A stretch of DNA of 64,000 nucleotides from Curtobacterium sp. TC1 (lineage in GTDB: Bacteria; Actinomycetota; Actinomycetes; Actinomycetales; Microbacteriaceae). Both the position numbers and the translations under genes were made by a program. The DNA lies in contig NZ_CP081964.1 in NCBI RefSeq assembly GCF_019844075.1, forward strand, positions 1,054,001 through 1,118,000, read 5' to 3'. The notes under the pieces are model-generated. The model worked only from the letters and a program-made list of their open reading frames with translations. It was not told the origin of the DNA and made no database searches. This document shows, piece after piece, positions 1-10,450 of the stretch (position 1 is the stretch's first letter; every line of letters begins with the position of its first letter).

Positions 1-186
1 CACGGGGCGGTCGTCGATCCAGGACACGATGTACCCGCGGCGGGCGGCCTGCGGGTCGCGCCAGCCCAGGAACTCGCGCTCGTCCCAGAGCATCTCGTGC
101 AGGCCGGGGATCGGCAGCTGCTCGAGCTCGTCGGGGGTGGCGTTGACGAACGAGGATCGGATGTCGGCTTCGGTCAGTGGCTTCAC
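1..186 (-). CDS. FBP-domain protein, N-terminal part (cut by window start)
   Basis: Sixty-two codons are visible, running off the left edge of the window. The GTG start at 186 opens with VKPLTEADIRSSFVN and continues through a WDEREFLGWRD motif. This pattern is typical of the actinobacterial FBP domain family, which is related to the C-terminal treble-clef zinc finger of FusB-type elongation factor G-binding proteins. The zinc-binding part would lie beyond the window. No Shine-Dalgarno sequence is obvious. A TATGGT hexamer sits 9 nt upstream, slightly further than in the leaderless genes elsewhere here. The family name rests on remembered N-terminal similarity, and the molecular function in actinobacteria is not established. 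Confidence 0.7.
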   Translation of the reverse strand, partial: MKPLTEADIRSSFVNATPDELEQLPIPGLHEMLWDEREFLGWRDPQAARRGYIVSWIDDRPV

Positions 187-224
187 GGTCCGATCACCAT
201 ATGCCTCGCCTCCGACACGTGCTC

Positions 225-301
225 GCTCAGGAGAGACGTGCGGGCGACGGCGCGGTCGCGGATCGCCCCGCTCAGGAGAGACGGGAGGCGCGGATCGCCC
301 C
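225..301. repeat. imperfect direct repeat at the 3' end of the M56 gene
   Basis: The 14-mer GCTCAGGAGAGACG occurs at 225-238 and again at 270-283. In both places it is followed within about 30 bases by CGGATCGCCCC. The second copy carries the stop codon of the M56 peptidase, so the first copy looks like a duplicated gene tail lying just outside the coding region. It is a small local duplication with no other visible function. Confidence 0.5.
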
Positions 302-1009
302 GAGCGCGCTGCTCTCGTCCGCCACCAGGACGGCCCGGCGCAGGGCGTCGCGTCCGACGCGTCGGGCTGCGGCGTCGTCGGCGGCGAACTCCACGAGGAC
401 GCGCGTCGAGCGCGCCATCGCGCGCGCACCGGGCACCCACGGGACCGCACGCTCGATCGATTCGGCGACCGCGACCGCCGCCGCGTGGTGCTGGGTCAGG
501 TGGGCGCGTTCGTGGGCGACCACGGCCTCCAGTTCGTCCGTCCGCAACCGGTCTGCCAGGCCGGTGCTGACCAGCACACCGCCGCTCCGTCCGGGCACGG
601 CGCAGGCCAGGGCGTGGTCCGCGTCGACGACGGCCACCGGGGTGCCGTCGATCTCGCGGTGCGGGGCGACGCCGGAGCGCATCGCCTGGCGGACGGCTTC
701 GTGCTCGGGCCCGGGGCGGACGCGGACGGCGACCACGAACGCGATGACCGCGAGCAGTGCGACGCCGACGTTGAAGCCGTGGGTGGGGGAACCGTCGCCG
801 CCCAGGAGGTCGGTGAGCGGGCGGTCGGCGAGCACGACGAGGGCGATGCCGGCGACGAACCCGACGACGCCGAGCAACACCGCGAGCGACCAGCACACCA
901 GGGCGGTGCGCGGGCGGTCGATGGTCCAGGCGGAGCGGGTCAGCACCCTCGGGGCGAACACGACCACCAGCAGGGCGAGGACGATGAGCGCGATGCCGGC
1001 GACGACCAC
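272..1009 (-). CDS. M56 (BlaR1-like) membrane metalloprotease
   Basis: Predicted 245-residue integral membrane zinc protease. The GTG start at 1009 follows the blaI stop by 13 nt and places a strongly hydrophobic segment (VVVAGIALIVLALLVVVF) at the N-terminus. More membrane segments follow at roughly residues 35-60 and 70-90. The catalytic signature HERAH lies in a VVAHERAHLTQHH context near residue 175, and a downstream EFAADDAAAR segment could supply the third zinc ligand. Pairing with a BlaI repressor is the classic antibiotic-sensing arrangement, in which the protease inactivates the repressor. Actinobacterial short M56 proteins like this one lack the penicillin-binding sensor domain of true BlaR1, so the signal is unknown. 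No beta-lactamase gene is adjacent. Confidence 0.85.
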   Translation of the reverse strand: MVVAGIALIVLALLVVVFAPRVLTRSAWTIDRPRTALVCWSLAVLLGVVGFVAGIALVVLADRPLTDLLGGDGSPTHGFNVGVALLAVIAFVVAVRVRPGPEHEAVRQAMRSGVAPHREIDGTPVAVVDADHALACAVPGRSGGVLVSTGLADRLRTDELEAVVAHERAHLTQHHAAAVAVAESIERAVPWVPGARAMARSTRVLVEFAADDAAARRVGRDALRRAVLVADESSALGAIRASRLS

Positions 1010-1022
1010 GGAGCGACCCCGG

Positions 1023-1397
1023 TCAGGAACGTGCGCGGGCGTCGAGGGCGCGGCGCAGGGCCTCGAGGTCGTCGGAGGCGAGCGAGCCGGTGAACTGCAG
1101 CAACGCTGCTTCACGGTCGGCCGAGGCGGCGAGCGCACTCGACATGAGGGACGCGGTCTGCTCGTCGCGACTGTGCACGGCGCGGAAGCTCAGCGGGGCG
1201 TCGTCGTGCTCCTGCCGCTCCACCTGCCCCTTGCGGCCGAGCCGGTCGAGGACGGTGAGCACCGTGGTCAGTGCTGGACGGGGCTCCGGGAAGGCGTCGA
1301 GCACCTGGCGGGCGGTGAGGCCGTCGGTCACGGAGCGGAGCGCGTCGAGCACCGCCTGCTCGAGCTGCCCCCTGGGGCGTGATCGCTGTCCGGCCAT
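1023..1397 (-). CDS. BlaI/MecI/CopY family transcriptional repressor
   Basis: A 124-residue winged-helix repressor of usual family length. The N-terminal two thirds (LEQAVLDALRSVTDGLTARQVLDAF, then LTTVLTVLDRLGRKGQVERQ) matches the BlaI DNA-binding domain, and the C-terminal helices would dimerise. It lies directly upstream of the M56 protease on the same strand, which supports a co-transcribed sensor-repressor pair. The ATG at 1397 has TAGAAT six nt upstream and no ribosome-binding site, suggesting a leaderless transcript. It probably represses its own promoter. The target regulon cannot be read from this window. Confidence 0.9.
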   Translation of the reverse strand: MAGQRSRPRGQLEQAVLDALRSVTDGLTARQVLDAFPEPRPALTTVLTVLDRLGRKGQVERQEHDDAPLSFRAVHSRDEQTASLMSSALAASADREAALLQFTGSLASDDLEALRRALDARARS

Positions 1398-1403
1398 CCC
1401 CGC

Positions 1404-1419
1404 ATTCTACGAGATGTCG
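1404..1419 (-). promoter_or_regulatory. -10 element and possible BlaI operator of the blaI-M56 pair
   Basis: On the minus strand TAGAAT (1404-1409) lies six nt before the blaI ATG. The overlapping stretch 1407-1419 reads CTACGAGATGTCG on the plus strand. It contains ACGA and TGTCG half-sites vaguely like BlaI operators (TACA/TGTA type), but the dyad is imperfect. The -10 call is fair and the operator call is weak. Confidence 0.4.
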
Positions 1420-1496
1420 AAGGCCGGTACGCGACACACGTTCGTAACGCGGTCTCGGTATGCTCGGCGCGGACAACTGAACACACCGGCCGTTCA

Positions 1497-1735
1497 TCCG
1501 TCGCGGGAGACGCCGTGCAGTGCCCACGGGTACCTCGTGCCCACGGGCACATCGTGCCCTCGGGCGCACGCACGGCACCGAAGGAGCAATCCCCCCGTCA
1601 ATCTCTCAGGTCCCACACCGCAGCGGACAGGCCACTCTGAAAAGCAGACGCTCAGTCGTCTCGCCCACGGTGAAAGCCGCCGGACCTCACGGGCCGCGGT
1701 GAAACTCTCAGGCCCATGACAGAGGGGGAGTTCCA
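1497..1735 (+). promoter_or_regulatory. tandem glycine riboswitch
   Basis: Two consecutive glycine aptamers precede gcvT. Aptamer I starts with GCGGGAGAC (about 1502), has the conserved ACCGAAGGAGCAA (1577-1589) and AATCTCTCAGGT (1600-1611), and ends around GGACAGGCCACTCTGAAAA. Aptamer II runs from about 1644 through GGTGAAA, GAAACTCTCAGG and GACAGAGGGGGAG (to 1730). The paired arrangement and its position 50 nt before glycine cleavage genes match the known family, in which glycine binding turns expression on. Aptamer I has an unusual insert: stem GCCGTGC (1512-1518)/GCACGGC (1570-1576) encloses three 17-nt repeats. A -10 candidate TATGCT (1459-1464) lies upstream. Confidence 0.93.
1521..1571 (+). 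repeat. three 17-nt palindromic repeats inside riboswitch aptamer I
   Basis: Units are TGCCCACGGGTACCTCG (1521-1537), TGCCCACGGGCACATCG (1538-1554) and TGCCCTCGGGCGCACGC (1555-1571). Each unit can fold on itself through a TGCCC/GGGCA-type stem. They sit in the loop of the variable hairpin between the conserved GGAGA and ACCGAAGG elements of the first glycine aptamer. Confidence 0.85.
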
Positions 1736-1781
1736 CCCGGCGATCGTCGCCGGGCCCTGCTGATGCCAGGAGAACTCCGCC

Positions 1782-2900
1782 ATGAGTCCGACGCCACTGC
1801 GTTCGTCCCCGCTCGAACCCGCGCACGAAGCCGCCGGTGCGACCTTCACCGACTTCGCCGGGTACCGCATGCCCGTGCGCTACTCGTCCGACCTCGCCGA
1901 GCACCACGCCGTCCGACAGTCGGCCGGGGTCTTCGACCTGTCGCACATGGCCGAGATCGGGGTGACCGGTCCGGACGCCGTCGCCTTCCTCGACCACGCG
2001 CTCGCCGGTTCCTTCGGCGCGATGCCGCTCGGCCGCGCGAAGTACTCCCTGCTGCTCGCCGAGGACGGCGGGATCCTCGACGACCTCGTCGTGTACCGCA
2101 CCGACGACGACGTGTTCCTCGTCGTCGCGAACGCCTCGAACCGCGAGGTCGCCGTCGCCGCGCTGTCCGAGCGCACCGACGGCTTCGACGTCGCGGTGTC
2201 GGACGACTCGGACAGCACCGCACTCGTCGCGATCCAGGGCCCAGCGGCCGCCGGCACGCTCGACGCCCTCGTCGTCGCCGATCGCCTGCAGCCGGAGAGC
2301 CCCCTCGACGACCTCGGCTACTACCGCGCCCTGCACGCCGTGTTCGACGGCTCCGAGGTGCTCGTCGCCCGCACCGGGTACACCGGCGAGGACGGCTTCG
2401 AGCTGTACTGCGCCCCCGAGGTCGCCCCGGCGATCTGGGACGCGCTGCTCGAGGCCGGCGCCGACCGCGGTGTCGTCCCCGCCGGACTCGCTGCACGCGA
2501 CACCCTGCGGCTCGAGGCCGGCATGCCGCTGTACGGGCACGAGCTCAGCACCGACGTGCGCCCCGCCCAGGCCGGACTCGGCCGCGTGGTCGCGAAGACC
2601 GGCGACTTCGTCGGCGCGGCCGGTGTCGCGCCGTCGGACGACGCCCGCGTGCTCGTCGGGCTCGTCACCGATGGGCGCCGCGCCCCACGTGCCGGCTACG
2701 ACGTCGTGCACGACGGCGCGGTCGTCGGCACCGTCACCTCGGGTGCTCTCTCGCCGACCCTCGGCCACCCGGTCGCGATGGCCTTCGTGGACCCGGCGGT
2801 CGCCGCCGAGGGACAACTCCTGCACATCGACGTCCGCGGAACGGCCATCCCCAGCACCGTCACCGCGTTCCCCTTCTACCGCCGCGCCTCGAAAGGCTGA
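1782..2900 (+). CDS. gcvT: glycine cleavage system T protein (aminomethyltransferase)
   Basis: GcvT, 372 residues, transfers the methylene carbon of the aminomethyl group on lipoylated GcvH to tetrahydrofolate and releases ammonia. The N-terminal folate-binding aminomethyltransferase domain opens with [35 protein letters not shown]. It contains [15 protein letters not shown] and a C-terminal beta-barrel domain ending [12 protein letters not shown]. The ATG at 1782 is preceded by AGGAGA with good spacing. An upstream in-frame ATG at 1763 is not needed to complete the family N-terminus. It is the first gene of the riboswitch-controlled T-H-P operon and ends 4 nt before gcvH. Confidence 0.97.
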   Translation: MSPTPLRSSPLEPAHEAAGATFTDFAGYRMPVRYSSDLAEHHAVRQSAGVFDLSHMAEIGVTGPDAVAFLDHALAGSFGAMPLGRAKYSLLLAEDGGILDDLVVYRTDDDVFLVVANASNREVAVAALSERTDGFDVAVSDDSDSTALVAIQGPAAAGTLDALVVADRLQPESPLDDLGYYRALHAVFDGSEVLVARTGYTGEDGFELYCAPEVAPAIWDALLEAGADRGVVPAGLAARDTLRLEAGMPLYGHELSTDVRPAQAGLGRVVAKTGDFVGAAGVAPSDDARVLVGLVTDGRRAPRAGYDVVHDGAVVGTVTSGALSPTLGHPVAMAFVDPAVAAEGQLLHIDVRGTAIPSTVTAFPFYRRASKG

Positions 2901-2904
2901 TGTC

Positions 2905-3278
2905 ATGACCGACCAGACCGCACTCCAGTACACGGCCGACCACGAGTGGCTCCTCGTCGAGGGCGACACCGTCACCGTCGGCATCACCGACCACGCCGCC
3001 GAGCAGCTCGGTGACGTCGTCTACGTCGAACTCCCCGCCGTCGGCACCGCCACCACCGCCGGCGCGCAGATCGGCGAGATCGAGTCCACCAAGAGCGTCG
3101 GCGAGCTCTTCGCGCCGATCGAGGGCGAGGTCATCGCGGTCAACGACGCCGTGGTCGACGCCCCCGACACCGTCAACCAGGACCCGTTCGGCACCGGCTG
3201 GCTCGTGAAGATCAAGGTCGAGGGCACCTCGTTCCCCGAGGACCTGATGGACCACGACGCGTACCGGGCGTCCATCGC

Positions 3279-3282
<4 letters not shown>
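2905..3282 (+). CDS. gcvH: glycine cleavage system H protein
   Basis: GcvH is the lipoyl carrier that shuttles the aminomethyl group between the P, T and L proteins. The protein has 125 residues, the usual length, starting [15 protein letters not shown]. The lipoylation site is K63 in the motif [10 protein letters not shown]. The C-terminus [15 protein letters not shown] is family-typical. The ATG at 2905 follows the gcvT stop by 4 nt with GAAAGG upstream, and the last four bases overlap the gcvP start (ATGA). Translation of the three genes is therefore probably coupled. The L protein (dihydrolipoamide dehydrogenase) is not in the window and would be supplied from elsewhere. Confidence 0.97.
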
Positions 3283-6218
<2,936 letters not shown>

Positions 6219-6248
6219 CGACCCGCGTCCTCGACGCACCACCGAGAC

Positions 6249-6288
6249 GACGGGAGGCCCGTGGCGGATCCGCCACGGGCCTCCCGTC
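6249..6288. terminator. bidirectional terminator hairpin between gcvP and the S9 peptidase
   Basis: A perfect 40-bp palindrome centred on GGATCC, with arms reading GACGGGAGGCCCGTGGCGGA and its complement. It lies 30 bp after gcvP and 14 bp from the convergent S9 peptidase stop, so it can serve both genes. There is no T-run, as is common in high-GC actinobacteria. The inner 38 bp recur exactly at 38827-38866 apart from flanking bases. Confidence 0.85.
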
Positions 6289-6302
6289 ATCCCTCGGTCA
6301 GG

Positions 6303-8291
6303 TCACGCGACCGGCGTGACGGGCAGGTGCTCCGCCCACCACGCGAGGACGTGCTCGAACCGCTGCACGCGGTGCCACGGCGAGCCGGAGCGGGAGAGTT
6401 CGTGGCCCTCGCCCGGGAACACGAGGAACGACGCGTCGACCCCGGCGCGCCGGAGCGCGACGAACTGGCGCTGCCCCTGCTCGATCGGACAGCGCCAGTC
6501 CGCTTCCGAGTGCGCGACCATGAACGGGATCGTGACCTGCGCGGCGTACGTCAGCGGGCTCCGGCGACGCTGCTCCTCGGGGTCGGCGCCGACGTAGGCG
6601 TCGGCGAAGTACCAGCCGATGTCGGAGCTGCCCGCGAACGAGTCCCACGCGTTCACGGCGCGTTCGCTCCACGCGGCGACGAACCGGTCACCGTGGTGGG
6701 CGGCGACCCAACTCGTCATGAACCCGCCGTACGAGCCGCCCATGATGCCGACGCGGGCCGCGTCGAGGTCGGGGCGCTCGAGCGCCGCGTCGAGCAGGGC
6801 GAGCACGTCGTCGACGTCGACGGTGCCCATCGCACCGATGACCGCGCGGCCGTGGTCGAGGCCGTAGCCGGCAGACCCGCGCGGGTTGCCGATGACGACG
6901 GCGTACCCGGCACTGGCGTACACCTGCGCCTCGTCGAAGAACGCCCAGGTGTCCTGGCCGAACGGTCCGCCGTGCACCACCCGGAGGACGGGGTGCGGGC
7001 CGTCGCCCTCGGGCAGGACGACCCAGCCGTGCACCGGGGTGCCGTCGGCAGCGGTGCCCGTGAGTTCCTCGATGCGGCGGACACCGGGGGCGGACGCCTC
7101 CGACCGGAGCGGAGCCGCGTAGTCGGTGAGGACCGTCGGCAACGCGTCGTCGGATGCCGTGAGGTCGACCACGTGCACCTCGCCGGGCGAGTCCGTCGTG
7201 GCAGCCGTGGCGACCAGGACGTCCCCGTCGACGGAGAAGCCCGAGACGACCAGACGGCCCCCGAGGACGACGCCGAGCTCGTCGAGCTGGAGCGGCGCCG
7301 TCGTGCCGGCGGGGACACGACGCACGGTGACGGTCCCGCGGTCGAGCACCGCGACGAGGACGTCTCCGCGGTGAAGCACGGGCGTTCCGGTGACGTCGAC
7401 CGTCTCGCGGGCGGTCAGTCGGATCGGTTCGGAGTCGTGCGCCGCGACCCAGAGGCCTTCGGGTTCGGCGACCAGGCGTCCGTCGAGGTGCGACGCCCCG
7501 ACGTAGTACACGGTGCCGTCCGGGCCCGTTGCGATCGCGCTGACGGAGCCCTCGGTCCGGATCGCGAGCGTCATCGTGCCGTCGGACGCGTCGACGCGGT
7601 ACAGGTCGTCGTCGTGGGCCTCTCGTGCACCGAGGTCACGCGGGGCCACGACGAGGAGCGCGCCGCCGTCGGGGTACCAGGCCGGAGCGGAGACCGAGCA
7701 CGGCGCACTCGTCAGCGGGGCGTCCACGGTCGCGGCGGCGGGGTCGGTGACGTCGACGACCACGATCTGCTGCAGCTTGTCGAGCAGGTACCCGGTGCCG
7801 TCGACGTGGAAGTCGAGCCGGGAGACGAGCCGCGGCGCCTCGGCGCCCGGTGCCGGACGACGGTCGGCACCGGGGACCGTCGAGCCGTAACGCCCCGGTT
7901 CGGGGAAGCGTGCGGTGACCGCGACACGCGTCGAGTCGGGCGACCAGACCGGGTCGCCGGCGCCGAGCGGCAGGGCGGTGACGATGCGGGCCTCGCCGCC
8001 GTGCACCGGTGCCACGGCGAGCTGCGGGTGCGCGCCCCCGCGGTCGTCCTCGACCGACCGGAGGAACGCGAGCGCCCGCCCGTCGGGGGACAGGACCGGT
8101 GACGAGTCGCGGTCGCCGGAGGTCCAGCGGACCGCGCCCTCGGCGGTCACGCGTTCGATGGTGCTGCGGGAGGCGTCCTGCTCGAGGTCCGGGCGGGAGA
8201 CCGCGACGAAGGCCCTTCCGGCGTTCCCGGGATCACCGCTCACGGAGGGCGAGGAGGGGACGTGGAGATGGGGGATGTCGTTCGCGAGCAC
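6303..8291 (-). CDS. S9 family prolyl oligopeptidase/acylaminoacyl-peptidase
   Basis: A 662-residue cytoplasmic-type serine peptidase with an N-terminal beta-propeller (repeated SPDG/DG-type blades, about residues 30-400) and a C-terminal alpha/beta hydrolase domain. The nucleophile is S520 in GIMGGSYGGFMTSW. The oxyanion region reads LRVVHGGPFGQ, and the catalytic His is in FPGEGHELSRSG near the C-terminus. The GTG at 8291 is chosen because TACCGT lies exactly six nt upstream (leaderless pattern). The only longer possibility is a TTG at 8384 with no translation signals. It faces the peptide importer at 8597 and could trim imported peptides, but this is contextual inference only. Confidence 0.9.
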   Translation of the reverse strand: MLANDIPHLHVPSSPSVSGDPGNAGRAFVAVSRPDLEQDASRSTIERVTAEGAVRWTSGDRDSSPVLSPDGRALAFLRSVEDDRGGAHPQLAVAPVHGGEARIVTALPLGAGDPVWSPDSTRVAVTARFPEPGRYGSTVPGADRRPAPGAEAPRLVSRLDFHVDGTGYLLDKLQQIVVVDVTDPAAATVDAPLTSAPCSVSAPAWYPDGGALLVVAPRDLGAREAHDDDLYRVDASDGTMTLAIRTEGSVSAIATGPDGTVYYVGASHLDGRLVAEPEGLWVAAHDSEPIRLTARETVDVTGTPVLHRGDVLVAVLDRGTVTVRRVPAGTTAPLQLDELGVVLGGRLVVSGFSVDGDVLVATAATTDSPGEVHVVDLTASDDALPTVLTDYAAPLRSEASAPGVRRIEELTGTAADGTPVHGWVVLPEGDGPHPVLRVVHGGPFGQDTWAFFDEAQVYASAGYAVVIGNPRGSAGYGLDHGRAVIGAMGTVDVDDVLALLDAALERPDLDAARVGIMGGSYGGFMTSWVAAHHGDRFVAAWSERAVNAWDSFAGSSDIGWYFADAYVGADPEEQRRRSPLTYAAQVTIPFMVAHSEADWRCPIEQGQRQFVALRRAGVDASFLVFPGEGHELSRSGSPWHRVQRFEHVLAWWAEHLPVTPVA

Positions 8292-8379
8292 GTGTTCACG
8301 GTACGGCTGGTGGCGGGTGGATGCCCGGGTCCCGAGGGGGACTCGGGACAGGTGTTCCTTGCACAGAACTGTGTCGCAG

Positions 8380-8467
8380 TGCAACGAATTTCATGCAGAT
8401 GCAACAAAAGCGCGAGGGTGTTCAGCGAGCGCGCGAATCTTGCATCCTCTCGCAAGGATCGTGCAAC
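8380..8467. promoter_or_regulatory. TGCAAC box cluster upstream of the first peptide ABC operon
   Basis: Exact TGCAAC occurs at 8380-8385, 8400-8405 and 8462-8467 (starts 20 and 62 bp apart), plus an inverted TTGCA at 8440-8444. The last two frame a dyad with inner arms ATCCT/AGGAT. The same hexamer is at 18927-18932 in the control region of the second peptide operon. A regulator site is possible but unproven. Confidence 0.3.
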
Positions 8468-8469
8468 TT

Positions 8470-8487
8470 GGTTACCGGCTTGTAACC
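8470..8487. promoter_or_regulatory. GGTTAC-N6-GTAACC dyad, probable operator
   Basis: A perfect inverted repeat with 6-bp arms and a 6-bp spacer. It ends 14 bp upstream of the -35 box of the peptide-binding lipoprotein gene, where an activator or repressor dimer would bind. No regulator gene is adjacent. Confidence 0.5.
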
Positions 8488-8501
8488 GTTCGCTCCAGGG
8501 T

Positions 8502-8531
8502 TTGGAGGCTGCTGTCCACCTTGCCTACAGT
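8502..8531 (+). promoter_or_regulatory. sigma-70-type promoter of the peptide-binding protein gene
   Basis: TTGGAG (8502-8507) and TACAGT (8526-8531) are separated by 18 bp. Transcription would start near 8538, giving a leader of about 60 nt that contains the AGGAGG ribosome-binding site before the TTG start at 8597. Confidence 0.6.
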
Positions 8532-8596
8532 GCAGATGTCAAACGCGCCCGGGCGACACCGCTGTGCCCTGCGCGTCCCATGCACCAGGAGGAACC

Positions 8597-10222
8597 TTGA
8601 TCAAGAAGCGCGCCGGGCTTTCCGCCCTCGCCGTGCTCGGGGCCACAGCACTCGCCCTGACCGCCTGCTCCAGCAACAGCTCCGACGGGGGTGGCTCGGG
8701 CTCGGCGAACGCGTCCGGGATCGTCACCACCAACGGCAGCGAGCCCCAGAACCCGCTGATCCCGTCGAACACCACCGAGACCGGTGGCGGCAAGATCATC
8801 GACTCGCTCTTCGAAGGCCTCGTCTCGTACGACGCCGACGGCAAGCCGGTCAACGAGGTCGCCAAGAGCATCGACACCGATGACTCGAAGACGTTCGACA
8901 TCACGCTGAACACCAACTACACCTTCACGAACGGCGAGAAGGTCACGGCCGAGTCGTTCACCAAGGCGTGGAACTGGGCAGCCCAGAAGTCGAACGCCCA
9001 GGGCGCCAGCTACTTCTTCGAGAACATCGAGGGCTACAACGCCGACAAGGACTCGGAGCTCACGGGCCTCAAGGTCGTCGACGACGACGAGTTCACCGTC
9101 ACGCTGAAGTCGGCCCAGTCGGACTTCCCGCTGTCGCTCGGCTACTCGGCTTTCGTGCCGCTGCCGTCCTCGTTCTACGACGACACCAAGGCGTTCGGTG
9201 AGAACCCGATCGGCAACGGTCCGTACAAGCTCGACGGCAAGAAGGCCTGGACGCACAACCAGTCCATCAAGCTCGTCACCAACAAGGACTACGAGGGCAA
9301 GCGCAAGCCGAAGAACGGTGGTCTGACGATCACGTTCTACGCCTCGCAGGACACCGCGTACTCCGACGCACAGGGCGGCAACCTCGACGTCCTCGACGCC
9401 GTGCCGGACAGCGCCTTCAAGACCTACAAGTCCGACTTCCCGGACTCGAACGTCAACCAGCCGGCCGCCATCTTCCAGGCGATCTACCTGCCGTACTACC
9501 TCGACCACTGGAAGGGCGAGGAAGGCACGCTGCGTCGTGAGGCCATCTCGATGGCCATCAACCGCAAGCAGATCACCGACAAGATCTTCGACGGCACGCG
9601 CACCCCGGCGAAGGACTTCACGTCGCCGGTCATCGCGGGCTGGAACGACGACCTCGACGGCTCCGACGTCCTGGACTACGACGAGTCCGAGGCCAAGAAG
9701 CTCTGGGCCGAGGCCGACAAGATCTCGAAGTACGACGACACCCTCACCATCACGTACAACGCCGACGGTGGGCACGAGGCGTGGGTGACCGCGGTCACGA
9801 ACTCGATCTCGAACACGCTCGGCATCAAGGCCGAGGGCAACGCGATCCCGACGTTCCAGGAAGCCCTGGACCTCCAGACGAACGACAAGCTCACGGGCGG
9901 CAGCCGCACCGGTTGGCAGGCCGACTACCCGTCGCTGTACAACTTCCTCGGCCCGACCATGGGTGAGGGCTCGTCGAACAACTACTCGCGGTACGACTCC
10001 AAGGAGTACAACGAGCTGCTCGCCGAGGGCCGTTCGGCCGCCACGGTCGAAGAGGGCAACAAGGCCTTCGACCAGGCCCAGGAGCTCCTGTTCAAGGACC
10101 TCCCGGAGATCCCGCTCTGGTACTCGAACGTCACCGGTGTCTGGAACGCGGACAACGTGTCCAACGTGAAGTTCGGTTGGAACTCGGTGCCGCTGTACTA
10201 CGACATCGAGGTCAAGAACTGA
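8597..10222 (+). CDS. peptide ABC transporter substrate-binding lipoprotein (OppA family)
   Basis: Extracellular solute-binding protein family 5, 541 residues, anchored to the membrane as a lipoprotein. The signal peptide LIKKRAGLSALAVLGATALALTAC ends in the lipobox LTAC with the lipidated cysteine at position 24, followed by a Ser/Gly-rich linker. The fold signature includes GSEPQNPLIPSNTTETGGGKIIDSLFEGL. The TTG start at 8597 is preceded by AGGAGGAACC, a strong ribosome-binding site. An upstream in-frame ATG at 8564 would spoil the signal peptide. A terminator-like hairpin separates it from the permease genes, so it may be made in excess over them. Oligopeptides are the likely ligand, but the specificity is unknown. 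Confidence 0.93.
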   Translation: MIKKRAGLSALAVLGATALALTACSSNSSDGGGSGSANASGIVTTNGSEPQNPLIPSNTTETGGGKIIDSLFEGLVSYDADGKPVNEVAKSIDTDDSKTFDITLNTNYTFTNGEKVTAESFTKAWNWAAQKSNAQGASYFFENIEGYNADKDSELTGLKVVDDDEFTVTLKSAQSDFPLSLGYSAFVPLPSSFYDDTKAFGENPIGNGPYKLDGKKAWTHNQSIKLVTNKDYEGKRKPKNGGLTITFYASQDTAYSDAQGGNLDVLDAVPDSAFKTYKSDFPDSNVNQPAAIFQAIYLPYYLDHWKGEEGTLRREAISMAINRKQITDKIFDGTRTPAKDFTSPVIAGWNDDLDGSDVLDYDESEAKKLWAEADKISKYDDTLTITYNADGGHEAWVTAVTNSISNTLGIKAEGNAIPTFQEALDLQTNDKLTGGSRTGWQADYPSLYNFLGPTMGEGSSNNYSRYDSKEYNELLAEGRSAATVEEGNKAFDQAQELLFKDLPEIPLWYSNVTGVWNADNVSNVKFGWNSVPLYYDIEVKN

Positions 10223-10277
10223 TCTAGGTCTCCCAGAGACCAAAGCGCGAGCAGGTATCCTGCCTCGCGACCACCGG

Positions 10278-10316
10278 ACGGGGGTTCGGGGACCGCACAG
10301 GTCCCCGAACCCCCGT
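10278..10316 (+). terminator. intra-operon hairpin between binding protein and permeases
   Basis: Arms ACGGGGGTTCGGGGACC (10278-10294) and the exact complement (10300-10316) enclose a 5-nt loop. It lies 56 bp after the binding-protein stop and 134 bp before the permease start. It may be a partial terminator or an mRNA-stabilising end that lets the binding protein outnumber the membrane components. I see nothing else convincing in 10317-10450. Confidence 0.75.
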
Positions 10317-10450
10317 ACCTCGGCGGCAACACCTTCCCCCACCACATCGGGCGCCGCCGCCCGTGCCGGACATCCGTGCCGACCCTCGGAACGTCCACCC
10401 CTCACCACAATGAACCTGATCGACATCGCTCCGGACCGGGCAGGGATCTG

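Noticed and set aside
1521..1571. Possible transcription terminator or CRISPR remnant upstream of gcvT
   Set aside because: The repeats are enclosed in the variable hairpin of a glycine aptamer whose conserved elements are present on both sides.
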